Part shown: piece after piece, positions 23,601-33,329 of the stretch
How positions within the stretch are numbered: the first letter of the stretch is position 1
Layout of the letters: each line of letters starts with the position of its first letter
Assembly (NCBI GenBank): GCA_016987375.1
Contig: PJRA01000509.1
Coordinates: 363,313 to 427,312 of the forward strand
Reading direction: 5' to 3'
Source of the DNA: Brachionus koreanus
Lineage: Eukaryota > Rotifera > Eurotatoria > Ploima > Brachionidae
Length of the DNA stretch: 64,000 bases
Notes under the pieces: generated by a model
What the model saw: the letters and a program-made list of their open reading frames with translations, nothing else
Databases searched by the model: none
What the model was told of the DNA's origin: nothing
Position numbers and translations under genes: made by a program

Positions 23601-26600
23601 TTCAATAATGTTATCCTTAAATTTAAAATAAATTGAGCGCATTAATTTAATTATTCTAATTTAATTGGGTTCATCTAACTTGCTTGTTAATAAAATTACA
23701 GATACCTTGTGTTTGGAAAATATTGACATGTTTCCCATATTAGGTCATTTGTGATAGAAATAAACTACCTTAAACGAATTGGTATGAATTTTAACAACTA
23801 ATTAATAAACTAAATAAAATTTATTAAATAATATGTTGGGAAATTTGAAACATTTCTATAATTTGGTGAAATTTTTTTTTAAAAATAAATAAGGCTTGCG
23901 AACATTTGGTGCAATTTTAAATAAATTTTCAAAATTATAGTCTTATGTGACGCAAATTTTTCTATTAATTTTACTAATTTTTATTTGATTTACAAATCCA
24001 CGTTTTTTATTTTTAAAAATTAGTTTTTTATTATAGCCTTAAAATTATTCAAGGCTTTGCATATAAAATTATAATATTTGAATCTAAATATTTATTTGTA
24101 AGAAAATATCATTGGCTCGTATAAGACAAAAAGACTTGCTTATACCGCTTAAGACAAAACCAGAACTTTTATAATTAGAGAAAATTCTAATTTAGAATAA
24201 ATGATTTATCATTATTTATAACTAACTTGTAATAAATATCAGATTTATACTTGTTTATTAAAATTTAAAAATATTTTTTTTTTTGCAATTCAAAGAATAT
24301 TTATATACCTGACTACCTTTTTAAAAAATTGTTTTAAATAATTATTGAGATTTATTTTCTATATTCAAATAATAAAGTTAATTGAAAGTTTAAAAATCAC
24401 TTCATTAAAATTTTTTTAATTAAAACTTTTGAAAAGCTAATTATTGCTCATCTTTAATTGCTTTATTTATAATTTTACAATAAGAATTAAATTATCAAAA
24501 ATACCTTTTTCAGAGTGTAAAGCTCAGTTTTTAAAAAATATGAAGTTAATATTTTTTTATTTTTTTCAGTATTTTAAGTGTATAAAGATGATTTTTTGAA
24601 TTCAAAAAAATTTTCCATTTCATAAACAAGCTCGATCATTGACATTAACCTAACTGATAATATGGAACGCTAAAATGTGTATTTTTGGCAAACATTTAAA
24701 CAAGCTTATTAAAAGTATCTGTCAATTTTTTCTATTATTTGGAAAAAACTGAAGCATGTACATAAACTTGAAAATTTCAAAAAAATTTATTAGAATAGAT
24801 AAATTTGATCTTATTTTTTTTTTTAAATAATTCAAAATTTATTTTTATTTTTTTTAAATTTAAGATTTTATTAAAAAATTTCCTAAATTATATTTTTTAA
24901 CTAAACAGCAAACTCTGCTTAATAGGAAAATGTGAAAATATGGTTTACTTATTATTTAAAAAAATATTATTTTAAAACGTTTGTTAAATCGTCTTTTATA
25001 AAATAAATCCTAATTTTAACATATAATTTAGTTTTGTCTTAAAAATATACTTGTATTAAATTCTTATATTATATTAAAAATGGCCATTTGGGGTATATAG
25101 AATTAAATAAAATAAAATATAAGCTCGTATCTAAAGAACCCATTTATACTTTTATAGAATATTATAAATGGCCAATTTTTATTAATATCTAAGTTTAGTT
25201 TTATAAATATTATGTTGAATCATAAAATTTTACGTTTTTTAAAGGGTCGGATATTTTTGATTTTAGCACCTGTGATTCTAAAATTTCAAGTCATATCATA
25301 TGTTAATCAGAATAATAATAAACAGAATTGAATGTTTTTCCAAATGATATGTCTTACTCTTTATTTATTTGATTATAAAAAAATTTTTTAAATGAATGAA
25401 GAATGAATATGAATTTTTTGAAATTTTCTAATTTTACGTAATTATTGGTAAAAATACCTATCATTAACGGCAAAATGAAAATAATTTTACATTTTTACAT
25501 TTTCATATTTTTAGATTTTTTGTGCCATATTTCAGAAAATTTTTAATTTTTATTTTGTTCACCAAAAAATTTGAGAGAGGTTTTTTTAATGTCTAGACTG
25601 CACAAAAAATCTAAAAATATGAAAATGTAAAAATGTAAAATTATTTTCATTTTGCCATCAGTAACAGTATTAACTCATTAAATATGCCTTGTGGAATGTG
25701 AAAATTTGCTTAAACAAAGAAGGGCACAAGATTGATTAAAAAAATCAAAAAGTGATGACACGACCCTTGAGAGGTAGAAAGGATCAGGTAGACCAGAATG
25801 CTCTGGTTGTTGAGGGATACCCTAATTTTAGTACACACCAATTATCAAATGACCTTTAGACATCACAATCGGCAAAAAAAATTCTTCCGACATTTTTGTA
25901 TTTTACAACAATTTAACTAAAATAATAGAAATTTAGCAATTTTAGAAAAAAAAATCTGGTTATTTTTTGATATTTTGGAAATTTACAATTTTTACTTAAA
26001 TTGTTGTAAAATACAAAAAAGCGTATTACCACTGTATATTTTCTACAAATTAAAAATTTCAATTAAATTAGTTAAAGTATTTTTTAACTTAAAATAAAAA
26101 GACAACATATAAGACCACAAACAAGCTAGATTTTGATTTTTTAAAAATTAAACAAAATTAAATCATACTAATTCAAGCTCAGGGTCATTTACAACAAAGA
26201 GATCATTATTTGGTATTACTTGAACAATACGTTCAGCATTCTTAATATTGATAGATATTTAAAATTTGTATGCGTGTTTTAATCAATTTTCTAAATCTTA
26301 CCTCTTCGTAGTATAAAACCTTGTATTTGACATTATCGCATTCGATTTGAGCCAGTTCAACATTCATAAAAAAAAATTTTGAATTTTTTTTTTCATTTTT
26401 GATTGTATTCTCAATTTTTTGTAGTGTGATGTTGTCCAGCCATTCTTGTTTAATCATGTGTCCATCTGCATAGAATTTAGATAATTTGGCTAATCGGTCG
26501 AGCTCGTCTAGCATTGGAAATTCTTCAAGACCATTAGCCTGGCCTAAATTAGCTGCTTCATCGGAATTCTGATGCGAATCAATCATTTCTTCTATTTCAA

Positions 26601-27219
26601 ATTCACGTTGATCGCTAAGTAGTCCTGGCGTGGTACTTTTAGAGTTTCCGTCTCCGACTCGATTCGGCCACAATCTAATTTCCAAAGAGCCCTGTCGAAA
26701 TTCTCTAAAAATTACAATATTTTTATTTAAGTTTTGCTCAATGGTAATTTTTACCCGTATCTGTCAAAAAGAGATATTGAACTACCGCATACTGGCACAT
26801 CACCGGATTTTGGTGATTCAATATCCCAAGCAGTGATGACAAGAAGAGCATTTCTTGGCAAGTCACTAATGCGTAGCGGCAGTGTTAACCATTCGTCCCA
26901 AATCCATGGCTCTTTTTCTATATATTTGTAGCTTGTTTTTACAGGCATGCATAGCTCTTGGTTATTGGCAAATATCTGTGCTGTAACATAAAGGTCTAGG
27001 TGTTGAAGAGCACCAGAATAGTTTAGTATTGGACTTTCAATTATTTCCTTGTAATCAGGTTTTTTACGTTCGCCTTCCAGTTTTCCTCTAAATGAGTCAA
27101 CAATGAGTTTCAACAATGTTACGTATCGAAAAAGCTTACATTTTAATTTGAACTTGAGCAAGCAGATGACAGCTGAATACGTAGTTTAACTTTTGGTAGG
27201 GTGTCTCACATGATACCAT
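20658..27219 (-). CDS. PIK3C3: Class III phosphatidylinositol 3-kinase VPS34, gap-interrupted
   Basis: Minus-strand exons: 27219-27140, 27087-26755, 26704-26302, 26240-26169, 23615 into the N gap, then 22376-22169, 22100-21834 and 21776-20658. Each visible join keeps frame and restores family sequence (VQIKI/GKLEG, DRYG/EFRQG, NTFE/SFLLERA, LRD/GDQTARS). The N-terminus (MVSCETPYQKLNYVFSC) and C2 domain (LPRNALLVITAWD, SISLFDRYG) match VPS34, not class I PI3K. Exon 5 starts DNIIESKNRK, the NLVESKHHK site of the human protein, then enters the gap, which must hold the helical domain. The kinase domain is complete: GDDLRQDQLILQM, catalytic GIGDRHYDNIL, HIDFGYILGQD and C-terminal LEPDKTVKKLIDKFKLDLSDE. 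The enzyme makes PI3P on endosomes and autophagosomes with VPS15/Beclin. Intron 4 is unusually long (2.55 kb) and repeat-filled. Confidence 0.95.
22490..22637. repeat. GGTTTTGTxAAATTT inverted-end element, copy cut by gap
   Basis: Begins with the same terminus (GGTTTTGTCAAATTTAGTAT) as the complete copy at 30911-31228 and stays alignable (AAAAGTCAAAAGCAAGTTCTG, TGGTGCAACATTC, AAAACTCTGC) until the N run. The repeat probably caused or borders the assembly gap inside VPS34. Confidence 0.8.
22638..23584. other. Assembly gap (947 N)
   Basis: Unsequenced. It lies inside VPS34 between exon 5 and the exon at 22376-22169, so it should contain the rest of the dispersed repeat and the helical (PIK) domain exons. 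Confidence 0.95.
25461..25673. repeat. Inverted-repeat element with ~60-bp near-perfect arms
   Basis: Arms 25461-25526 and 25600-25673 are reverse complements over about 60 bp, from GGCAAAATGAAAATAATTTT inward to AGATTTTTTGTGC. The loop is 73 bp and A/T-rich. It sits in VPS34 intron 4 and probably is a MITE; transcribed intron would fold into a long hairpin. Confidence 0.8.
25720..25895 (+). pseudogene. Mariner-like transposase N-terminal relic
   Basis: Plus-strand frames with stops and a shift read KGSGRPE, then LVVEGYPNFSTHQLSNDL and TSQSAKKIL. The GSGRP linker and the second helix-turn-helix order fit mariner-type transposases. Very decayed, so the call is tentative. Confidence 0.4.
25891..26021. 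repeat. Short inverted repeat
   Basis: TTTTTGTATTTTACAACAAT at 25891-25914 is repeated as its reverse complement at 25997-26021 with an 80-bp loop. Located in VPS34 intron 4 just before exon 4; may be the terminus of a small DNA element. Confidence 0.65.
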
Positions 27220-29040
27220 GTTTTATAATTGACTAATAATTACATTAAACTGGTGTCTTTACAATATTAAATACAAGGAGTAAAAAAATTTCAAATTTTT
27301 ATAGCAATATTTTATAAAATATTATAATTTTTCAGATAAAGTATTAAATTATAATATTATTGAAATTTTTGTTAAGGTTTTTCTTTACTCATAGTCGTAG
27401 TGTTTTTGTGCATTGAAAAAATTAAGTATTGAAAATTTATTAAATAATTACTCAGAATTAAATTCATAAATAAAAATAACAAATCTTTCAGATTTAAACT
27501 GAATCGAACCATCGAACCATGTTTAGTCATGATGTTTTCTTATAAAATTTATACAAAATTTTAACTTAATTTTTTTAAAAATTATCTTGTTTTTAAGTAA
27601 ATAATTGGTGATTATTAATTGAATAATTCAAATTTGGCTTTTGATTAAAACATGATTATTTTTTTATAATAATTTAAAAAAATTATAATTGACCTTTATG
27701 TGGAGAAATATCAAAATAAATGTTTTGACTAACACTCAAAGGACTGGTGTCAATTTGACACCTTTTTTATGTTCTATATCTTTGGGTTCGTTCATCAGAT
27801 TTCCAAAAAATCCAATTTTGTTTTAAAATATTTATTTATAGGAACAGATTCAGAAAGTTTTAGGTGATGATTTATTCTTTATAAGTTATATGAGAATAAA
27901 GAAAGTTTCAAATTGTCACCTGTTCTTTGAGTGTTAATAATGAAATGATTTTAAATATACTTAAATAAAATTGAAAAATTGTTAATTAAAAAATATTCTG
28001 AATATTGATTTTAACTTACTTGAATTAACTTATATTTTAAAGCTGCAATAATATCAAGGGCTATTTTTGATCTAATTTTCAATTTAGACAAAGAGTTTTA
28101 GTTAAACTAAAATGGTTTAAATTAATGCTAAAAACACTAAAATATTTATAATATTTTCTAGCTGAATTAATTTTAAGAAGTTTAAAATATTTATTTTACA
28201 CAGACCTAATCAAAAGTACTTCAGAGAAGAGCATTTAGGTTAAAAATTTAAATTGGTCATTGATGGTTATTCAAGTATTTTAGTTAGACCAATTTTCTCA
28301 CATATGTGTACTTTTATTTAATAAATTTATTTTTAGTTTTTTATTTTAATCTTGAATAAAAAAAGAAAAAAGTTATAGGGTCAAAACTAGTAAAAATCTA
28401 TATAAATGGGATTCAAATCGAAGTCATAAGCTAGATGCTTCGTTTTGCATGATATAAAAAATTAGATGATGAAAATTATAATAACCAAAAGTAGGAATGC
28501 TACTTCAATCATTATTACAATCATTAAAACCGTAGTAAAATTATTCAAATATTAAAGAGACATCGACAAAGATGTTGCTAAATCTCACATGGATTCAATA
28601 TTTCTGATTTTTTAAAAATAAATTTTAATTATTTTCTTATTAATGAATAAAAAAAATAGTTTTTTAAAAGTTACATATTTTTATTAAGTTTTATTATAAA
28701 AGTTAAACACTAGCCTTTGAAATATTATGAAAAATTCAAATATGCTTTCAAAAACTTTAAAAAATGAACTTAATAAATTTGACAATTGAGTGTGTAAGAG
28801 TTAACTTTTCATAAATAAAAGAGCTGCAATTTTGCTAAAAGAAAATTTCAATCAACATGATAGATTAAAATGAAAAATTTGCATAAAATAACTTTTGAAT
28901 TCTAAATCTGTCAAAATTAGTTCAGAACTTGATTTATTCACATATATTTAGACTATTTCAATGTCAAAGAATAATAGATAAAAATTTGTTTTTTTGATCT
29001 AGGGCTAAAATAAAATTAAAGTTTAAATATTAAAATATTA
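27220..29040. other. Intergenic AT-rich region
   Basis: Upstream of VPS34 (minus) and of the first RRM gene (plus), thus potentially a shared divergent promoter region. Apart from the inverted repeat at 27728-27937 no gene or repeat was recognised. Confidence 0.4.
27728..27937. repeat. Inverted-end element, ~210 bp
   Basis: The left end (27728-27759) has AACACTCAAAGGACTGGTGT and the right end (27908-27937) its reverse complement with two or three changes. The left end also contains the small palindrome GGTGTCAATTTGACACC. Non-coding; consistent with a MITE. Confidence 0.65.
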
Positions 29041-29390
29041 AAATTTGAAAAAATTAGTTTCTATTTATTAAATAAAATTTTACCAAAAGTTACTTTTTTT
29101 TACTAATTTTTACGTAAATTTTTGTAAAAAATGATAAAATATGGTAAAAATATATTTAAGCTTACTTTGAAATTTGTTGAATTTTTTATTATTTTCTAAT
29201 AAAATTTGAAAAAATTAGTTTCTATTTATTAAATAAAATTTTACCAAAAGTTACTTATTTTTACCATATTTTATCATTTTTTACAAAAATTTACGTAAAA
29301 ATTAGTAAAAAAAAGTAACTTTTGGTAAAATTTTATTTAATAAATAGAAACTAATTTTTTCAAATTTTATTAGAAAATAATAAAAAATTC
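29041..29390. repeat. Three-armed foldback repeat
   Basis: The arm 29179-29256 and the arm 29313-29390 are perfect reverse complements over 78 bp. An outer arm (29041-29151) is also reverse-complementary to 29258-29367 over about 110 bp and shares its first part (AAATTTGAAAAAATTAG, TACCAAAAGTTACTT) as a direct repeat with 29205-29256. The right arm can therefore pair with either of two left arms. No coding capacity. Confidence 0.9.
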
Positions 29391-29427
29391 AAAAAATCGG
29401 GCTTTTTTTTGGCATTTTCATTTTTAC

Positions 29428-29571
29428 CAATTTTTACGTAATTTTACGTAAATATACGTAAAATTACGTAAAAACACGTAAATTTACTTTTTGTTACAAA
29501 GTAATTTTAGGTAATTTTACGTAAATTTACGTATATTTACGTAAAATTACGTAAATTTACGTAAAATTACC
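29428..29571. repeat. Tandem ACGTA / TTACGTAA array
   Basis: Ten ACGTA cores occur in about 145 bp, seven in the full palindrome TTACGTAA, spaced mostly 10-13 bp apart; two more cores lie in the adjacent foldback. TTACGTAA is a classic bZIP (PAR/C-EBP/NFIL3 class) binding palindrome. It lies about 330 bp upstream of the RRM gene start at 29900. It may be a simple sequence expansion or a transcription-factor site cluster. Confidence 0.75.
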
Positions 29572-29899
29572 AGAAATCCACTTGTCAAATCGGTACTGTA
29601 ATTAGCAATCTGAATTTAAAAAAAAATATTTTTCATACTAAAACAAAAGGCTAAATAAAAAGATAGCAAAAAGACAAAACATTTAGTCGATGTCGTTAAA
29701 ATCGAACCTATTGAATGCTAATAAACTAAAATTTTTAAAAAAATTTTCTAAGACAGTTATTAAAGCCAAGTAAATAAAAATATTTAATTAATTCAACATA
29801 TTTGATTAAGCTTAGCATAAATAAAAGTATAGACAGAGGAAAAACAAATTTCAAAGTAAGCTTAAATAGAATTAGAAATTTCGGAATTGGGTTTAAAAT

Positions 29900-30549
29900 A
29901 TGTCTACGATAAAGCTATATGTTGGCAACGTACCTTCAGTGGCTAGAAACGCTGAATTGAAGGAGCTTTTCGAAAAATTCGGCAAGGTTACCGAATGTGA
30001 CATTTTGAAAGATTATGGCTTTGTCCATATGGAGGACACAAACAGCGCCAAAGCAGCTATCGCAGGCCTAAACGATTCGCTTTGGAAAGGCTCACGCATT
30101 CGAGTCGAAATTTCGACTACACGGACTCAAAAAGGCGAACCCTCGATTCGCAAGCGATACCGACCACCGCCATCTTATCGTGAGGCACGCTCTCCGCCTC
30201 GTGGCTATCCGTATCGGGACCTGCCTCCGAGATTTTTAGATCCTTACGCCCGTAGCTACGACAGGCATCATCCTTACCCAGATATGCGCAGGCGGCCTTT
30301 GTCACCGCCTCACCGACTCTACAGAATGCATTTCAGAGGTGAACCCTATCCAATTAGGGGCTACCCACCTTCGCCGCCAAGGCACTTACCGCCGAGAGAT
30401 TATTACAGGAGCCGATCTCGATCGCCGAGGTAACACAAATTCATAAAAAAATAGCATAAGGCTCGATTAAAAAAAATTATTCTTAAAGGTATGACTATGA
30501 GCGTCGTAGATCTTCGCATTTACCGTCGTCGACTAAATCAAGAGTTTAG
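29900..30549 (+). CDS. Single-RRM RNA-binding protein, RBM4/RBM14/Lark-like (paralog 1)
   Basis: Exons 29900-30429 and 30489-30549 (59-nt intron) give 196 residues. One RRM spans about 4-73, with RNP2 LYVGNV and RNP1 DYGFVHME; the block ECDILKDYGFVHMED matches RBM4, Lark and RBM14 RRMs. The rest is a low-complexity Arg/Pro/Tyr tail ending YYRSRSRSPR, then across the splice YDYERRRSSHLPSS. RS-type tails suggest nuclear pre-mRNA splicing or mRNA-binding roles. It lacks the second RRM and CCHC zinc knuckle of RBM4/Lark. Its RRM is nearly identical to the gene at 37342, with the intron in the same place and phase, so the two are duplicates about 7.4 kb apart. AATAAA at 30587. GC is clearly higher than in surrounding DNA. 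Confidence 0.9.
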
Positions 30550-30910
30550 AATTTTAAATTTATTTTGTTTTTTGTTTTAATTTAAAAATAAAAAAAATCA
30601 ATTCGATTTTTAGCGTTTTAACGATCGCCGATCAATCGAAATCGCAATTACTTTTGATACAATTCGGCCTCAATTAAATTCAATAAATGTTAAAGAATAT
30701 TTTAATCTGAAAAATTTGAAATTTTGATTAATTTAAAGCAGGCTGAAAGAACCAGTCTAATTGTTGAATATTGATTCTTTATTAAAATTAACTTGACTGC
30801 TGAGTTGAAAATTTTATACAAAGTCTGTTCACATGATAATTAAAATAATGAGCTAATGAAAAATTTTTTAAATTTAAAACAATTATTTTGATGTGTTTAT
30901 CAAGCTTTTA

Positions 30911-31228
30911 GGTTTTGTGAAATTTAGTATAATAGAACAGATAAATTTGATAAATCGATAAATTTTTTTTAAAAGTCAAAAGCAAGTTCTGTAAATGTTA
31001 CATGGTGCAACATTCAAGGTTGCATTATTATTAACAATCTAGTAAAAACTCTGCAATTTTAGCACATTTTAAATTTAGACAAATTTGGCTTTATTGCACA
31101 GCATTAGCAGATATTGGCTTTTGGTGAAACTAAGTATGTTGCAGTTTGTTGCACTTAAAAAAGTTATAAGCTTTTTAAGCATTAATTTTTGTTTTATTTT
31201 TTCATTTTGTACCAAATTTAACAAAACC
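30911..31228. repeat. GGTTTTGT inverted-end element, complete copy (318 bp)
   Basis: The left end GGTTTTGTGAAATTTAGTAT and the right end (reverse complement GGTTTTGTTAAATTTGGTAC) form imperfect terminal inverted repeats of about 25-30 bp. Internal motifs TGTTGCAGTTTGTTGCAC and CATGGTGCAACATTC are shared with the copies at 22490 and 54015. No coding capacity: a non-autonomous DNA transposon family. Confidence 0.8.
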
Positions 31229-32328
31229 AAAAAAAAAAATCTCTTTTTTAAAGGGACATTTTAGTATTTAAAGTTGATGTATAGAAATTTTTTTATATCA
31301 AGCTAGCCATTTTTTATTTTAAAAATCTTCAAATTTTAAATTTACTAGAAAACTGTTAACACGGTAAACCATTATTGTCTTGTTTTTCTTTAATCTTGCT
31401 AATGATGGTGATGTCTAAAAAATCTATTTTTGTTACTAGAATAAATAAAAAAAATAATAGAGAGCAGATTCAAAAATTATCTTTAAAAATATTTTTAAAT
31501 ATTTTATGAGTAAAAATTTAAAATTTCTAATTTTTTATTAATTTTATTCAAACCTCACTTTGATTACTTTTTCAGTGCATTATTCACATCTATTCAGAGG
31601 TTAAAAATTGAAAAATTAATAAAATCAACAACTTCCTTCTTCCTTTCAACAATCCATATCTGGAAGAAAGCGCATTTTTTTAATCGTTAGCATCACACTC
31701 AAATAAATAATGTCTTAGAAATCAGTTCATCATTCAAATGCGTGATTCCACTTGAGAAACTAGGCTTTTAAATTGGTGCCTTTAAAGTAACAATGACAAC
31801 ACCAACTCAAAAATTCTTCCAGTAAAGAAAATACAATAGAAAAAATATCTTAATGTGATTTTCTCAAACAAAATTTTATTAAAAAAAAAGAGAAAGACCA
31901 TTCTAAACTACTTTGGGTCATCCTCTCACAATCAATTAAGTAGAATTAATAAAAAAAATTAATTTTTTGGAAAATCAAATCAATAATCTATTTTAAATCT
32001 TATTGATGTCTTATTTTTGGTTTTTAATCGGCAGATTTGGTCTAAAGGGAACAATAAAATGGAATTGAGGAACAATTATCTCAACTTAACTAAAGTAATG
32101 ATGATCTCACACATAAATGTTAAACGAATTTGAAAGAAAAGAAATGTTTGTATTGTGTGAACAAGTGTAAGAAATTAAATTTTTTGAATTTTTTTTGATA
32201 CTTTATAAATAATTTTAACCTCAAATTCAATTAAAAGTAATATATGTTTAAAAAATAAAATAAAACTTTCGAAATTTTTAAATTTAAATGATTTTAAAAA
32301 GCATATAAATAAATATTTTAACATTTTA
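31229..32328. other. Intergenic AT-rich region
   Basis: No open frame or repeat recognised beyond A/T runs. Confidence 0.4.
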
Positions 32329-32530
32329 AGACTTAGCTTTCAGTTAACAAAAGAAGGACATTTTTCTCGAAAATAAGCTAGCATTGGTTCTAATTGTTAA
32401 CGAAATAGTTCTGCATATATAGCATGACTAAAACAAGTCAGCTATCAGCCACTTTTACAAAAGTATCGCAAAATTAAGTAAATAAAATTATTGAAATTTT
32501 TTAATCTTAAATGAATTGATTTTAAAAATC
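32329..32530. repeat. Segmental duplication, copy 1, left block
   Basis: About 200 bp (ACTTAGCTTTCAG through AATGAATTGATTTTAAAAA) recur at 35597-35795 with high identity. Together with the block at 32984-33075 it frames the secreted-peptide gene at 32646-32894. Confidence 0.85.
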
Positions 32531-32645
32531 TTAAAAATAAATATTTTAACATTTCAAAACTTTATTTTAAAAAAAATTGAATTTTATTCATTCTAATTGG
32601 GGGAAACTAGAGGATCTAAATTTGAGATAATTATCAATAATTTTA

Positions 32646-32894
32646 TCAATTGTTGTTATCGTTGGGTAGCGTTCTGTGATGATGATTTGGCCATTTTGAA
32701 AATTTTTGATTAAAATTGAAATTTCCATGATTTTGTGATTCATGATTAGGATGATTTAATTTTCCATAATGATGAGAAACATGTTCGGGATGAGACAAAA
32801 ATGAATTGAAGTTTGGTGGTGGAAATCGCGCTTCGTTTGTCAAAAATAAACAGGCAATGGCCATGACCACAAAAATTATTCCAGTATTTTTCAT
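32646..32894 (-). CDS. Small secreted His/Asn-rich peptide
   Basis: A single-exon frame of 82 residues. Residues 1-22 form a typical signal peptide (hydrophobic IIFVVMAIACLFL, predicted cleavage near NEA/R). The mature part is rich in His, Asn, Pro and Phe (HPEHVSHHYGKL, KWPNHHHRTLPNDNNN) and lacks Cys, so it is not a disulfide-stabilised peptide; His clusters could bind metal. No dibasic-flanked neuropeptide repeats are clear. AATAAA (minus) at 32583-32588, 58 nt after the stop, supports a real transcript. The duplicated flanking blocks at 35.6-35.9 kb are joined without this gene. Family unknown. The signal peptide ends in EAR like that of the secreted protein at 61521. Confidence 0.65.
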   Translation of the reverse strand: MKNTGIIFVVMAIACLFLTNEARFPPPNFNSFLSHPEHVSHHYGKLNHPNHESQNHGNFNFNQKFSKWPNHHHRTLPNDNNN

Positions 32895-32983
32895 TTTTTT
32901 TATAAGTATTAATTTGCAAAATAAATTTTTTTATTAAGCTTTTATAGATTACTTAACTCAGTGGTAAAGTATATCTGTTTGAG

Positions 32984-33075
32984 ACTATCCTGTTTATTCA
33001 TTTATGCTCGATTTATAATTTTAAGATTTCAGTTTTTCCTCTTCAATGCTTCAAATTATTTTTGAACTAAATTTT
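32984..33075. repeat. Segmental duplication, copy 1, right block
   Basis: TCCTGTTTATTCATTTATGC through AATTATTTTTGAACTAAA recurs at about 35801-35895 with few differences. Confidence 0.85.
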
Positions 33076-33329
33076 TTAAAAATTAAAACAGCTACTGTGT
33101 ATAAGCCAAATAAATTTATTTAGACATCATTTAACATTTCAAATCATGTCTTGTTGCTCTTTCAAAAATATACTTTTGCGTGATTTTTTCATTCTTTATG
33201 TAAATATTGAAAAGCCTTAGAAAATTTTGTTTTAATAATGAAAAAAAAATTATAATTATTATTATAATAAATTGAGTAAAACTAAATGAGATTTATTTTC
33301 CGATTTAATAAATAATTCTATATAAAATA

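Noticed and set aside
22526..23642. Long open frames on both strands across 22.6-23.6 kb
   Set aside because: They consist almost wholly of N; only the exon edge 23615-23585 (minus) is real VPS34 sequence.
29428..29571. CRISPR-like array
   Set aside because: Repeat units are about 10-13 bp with no spacers and the genome is eukaryotic.
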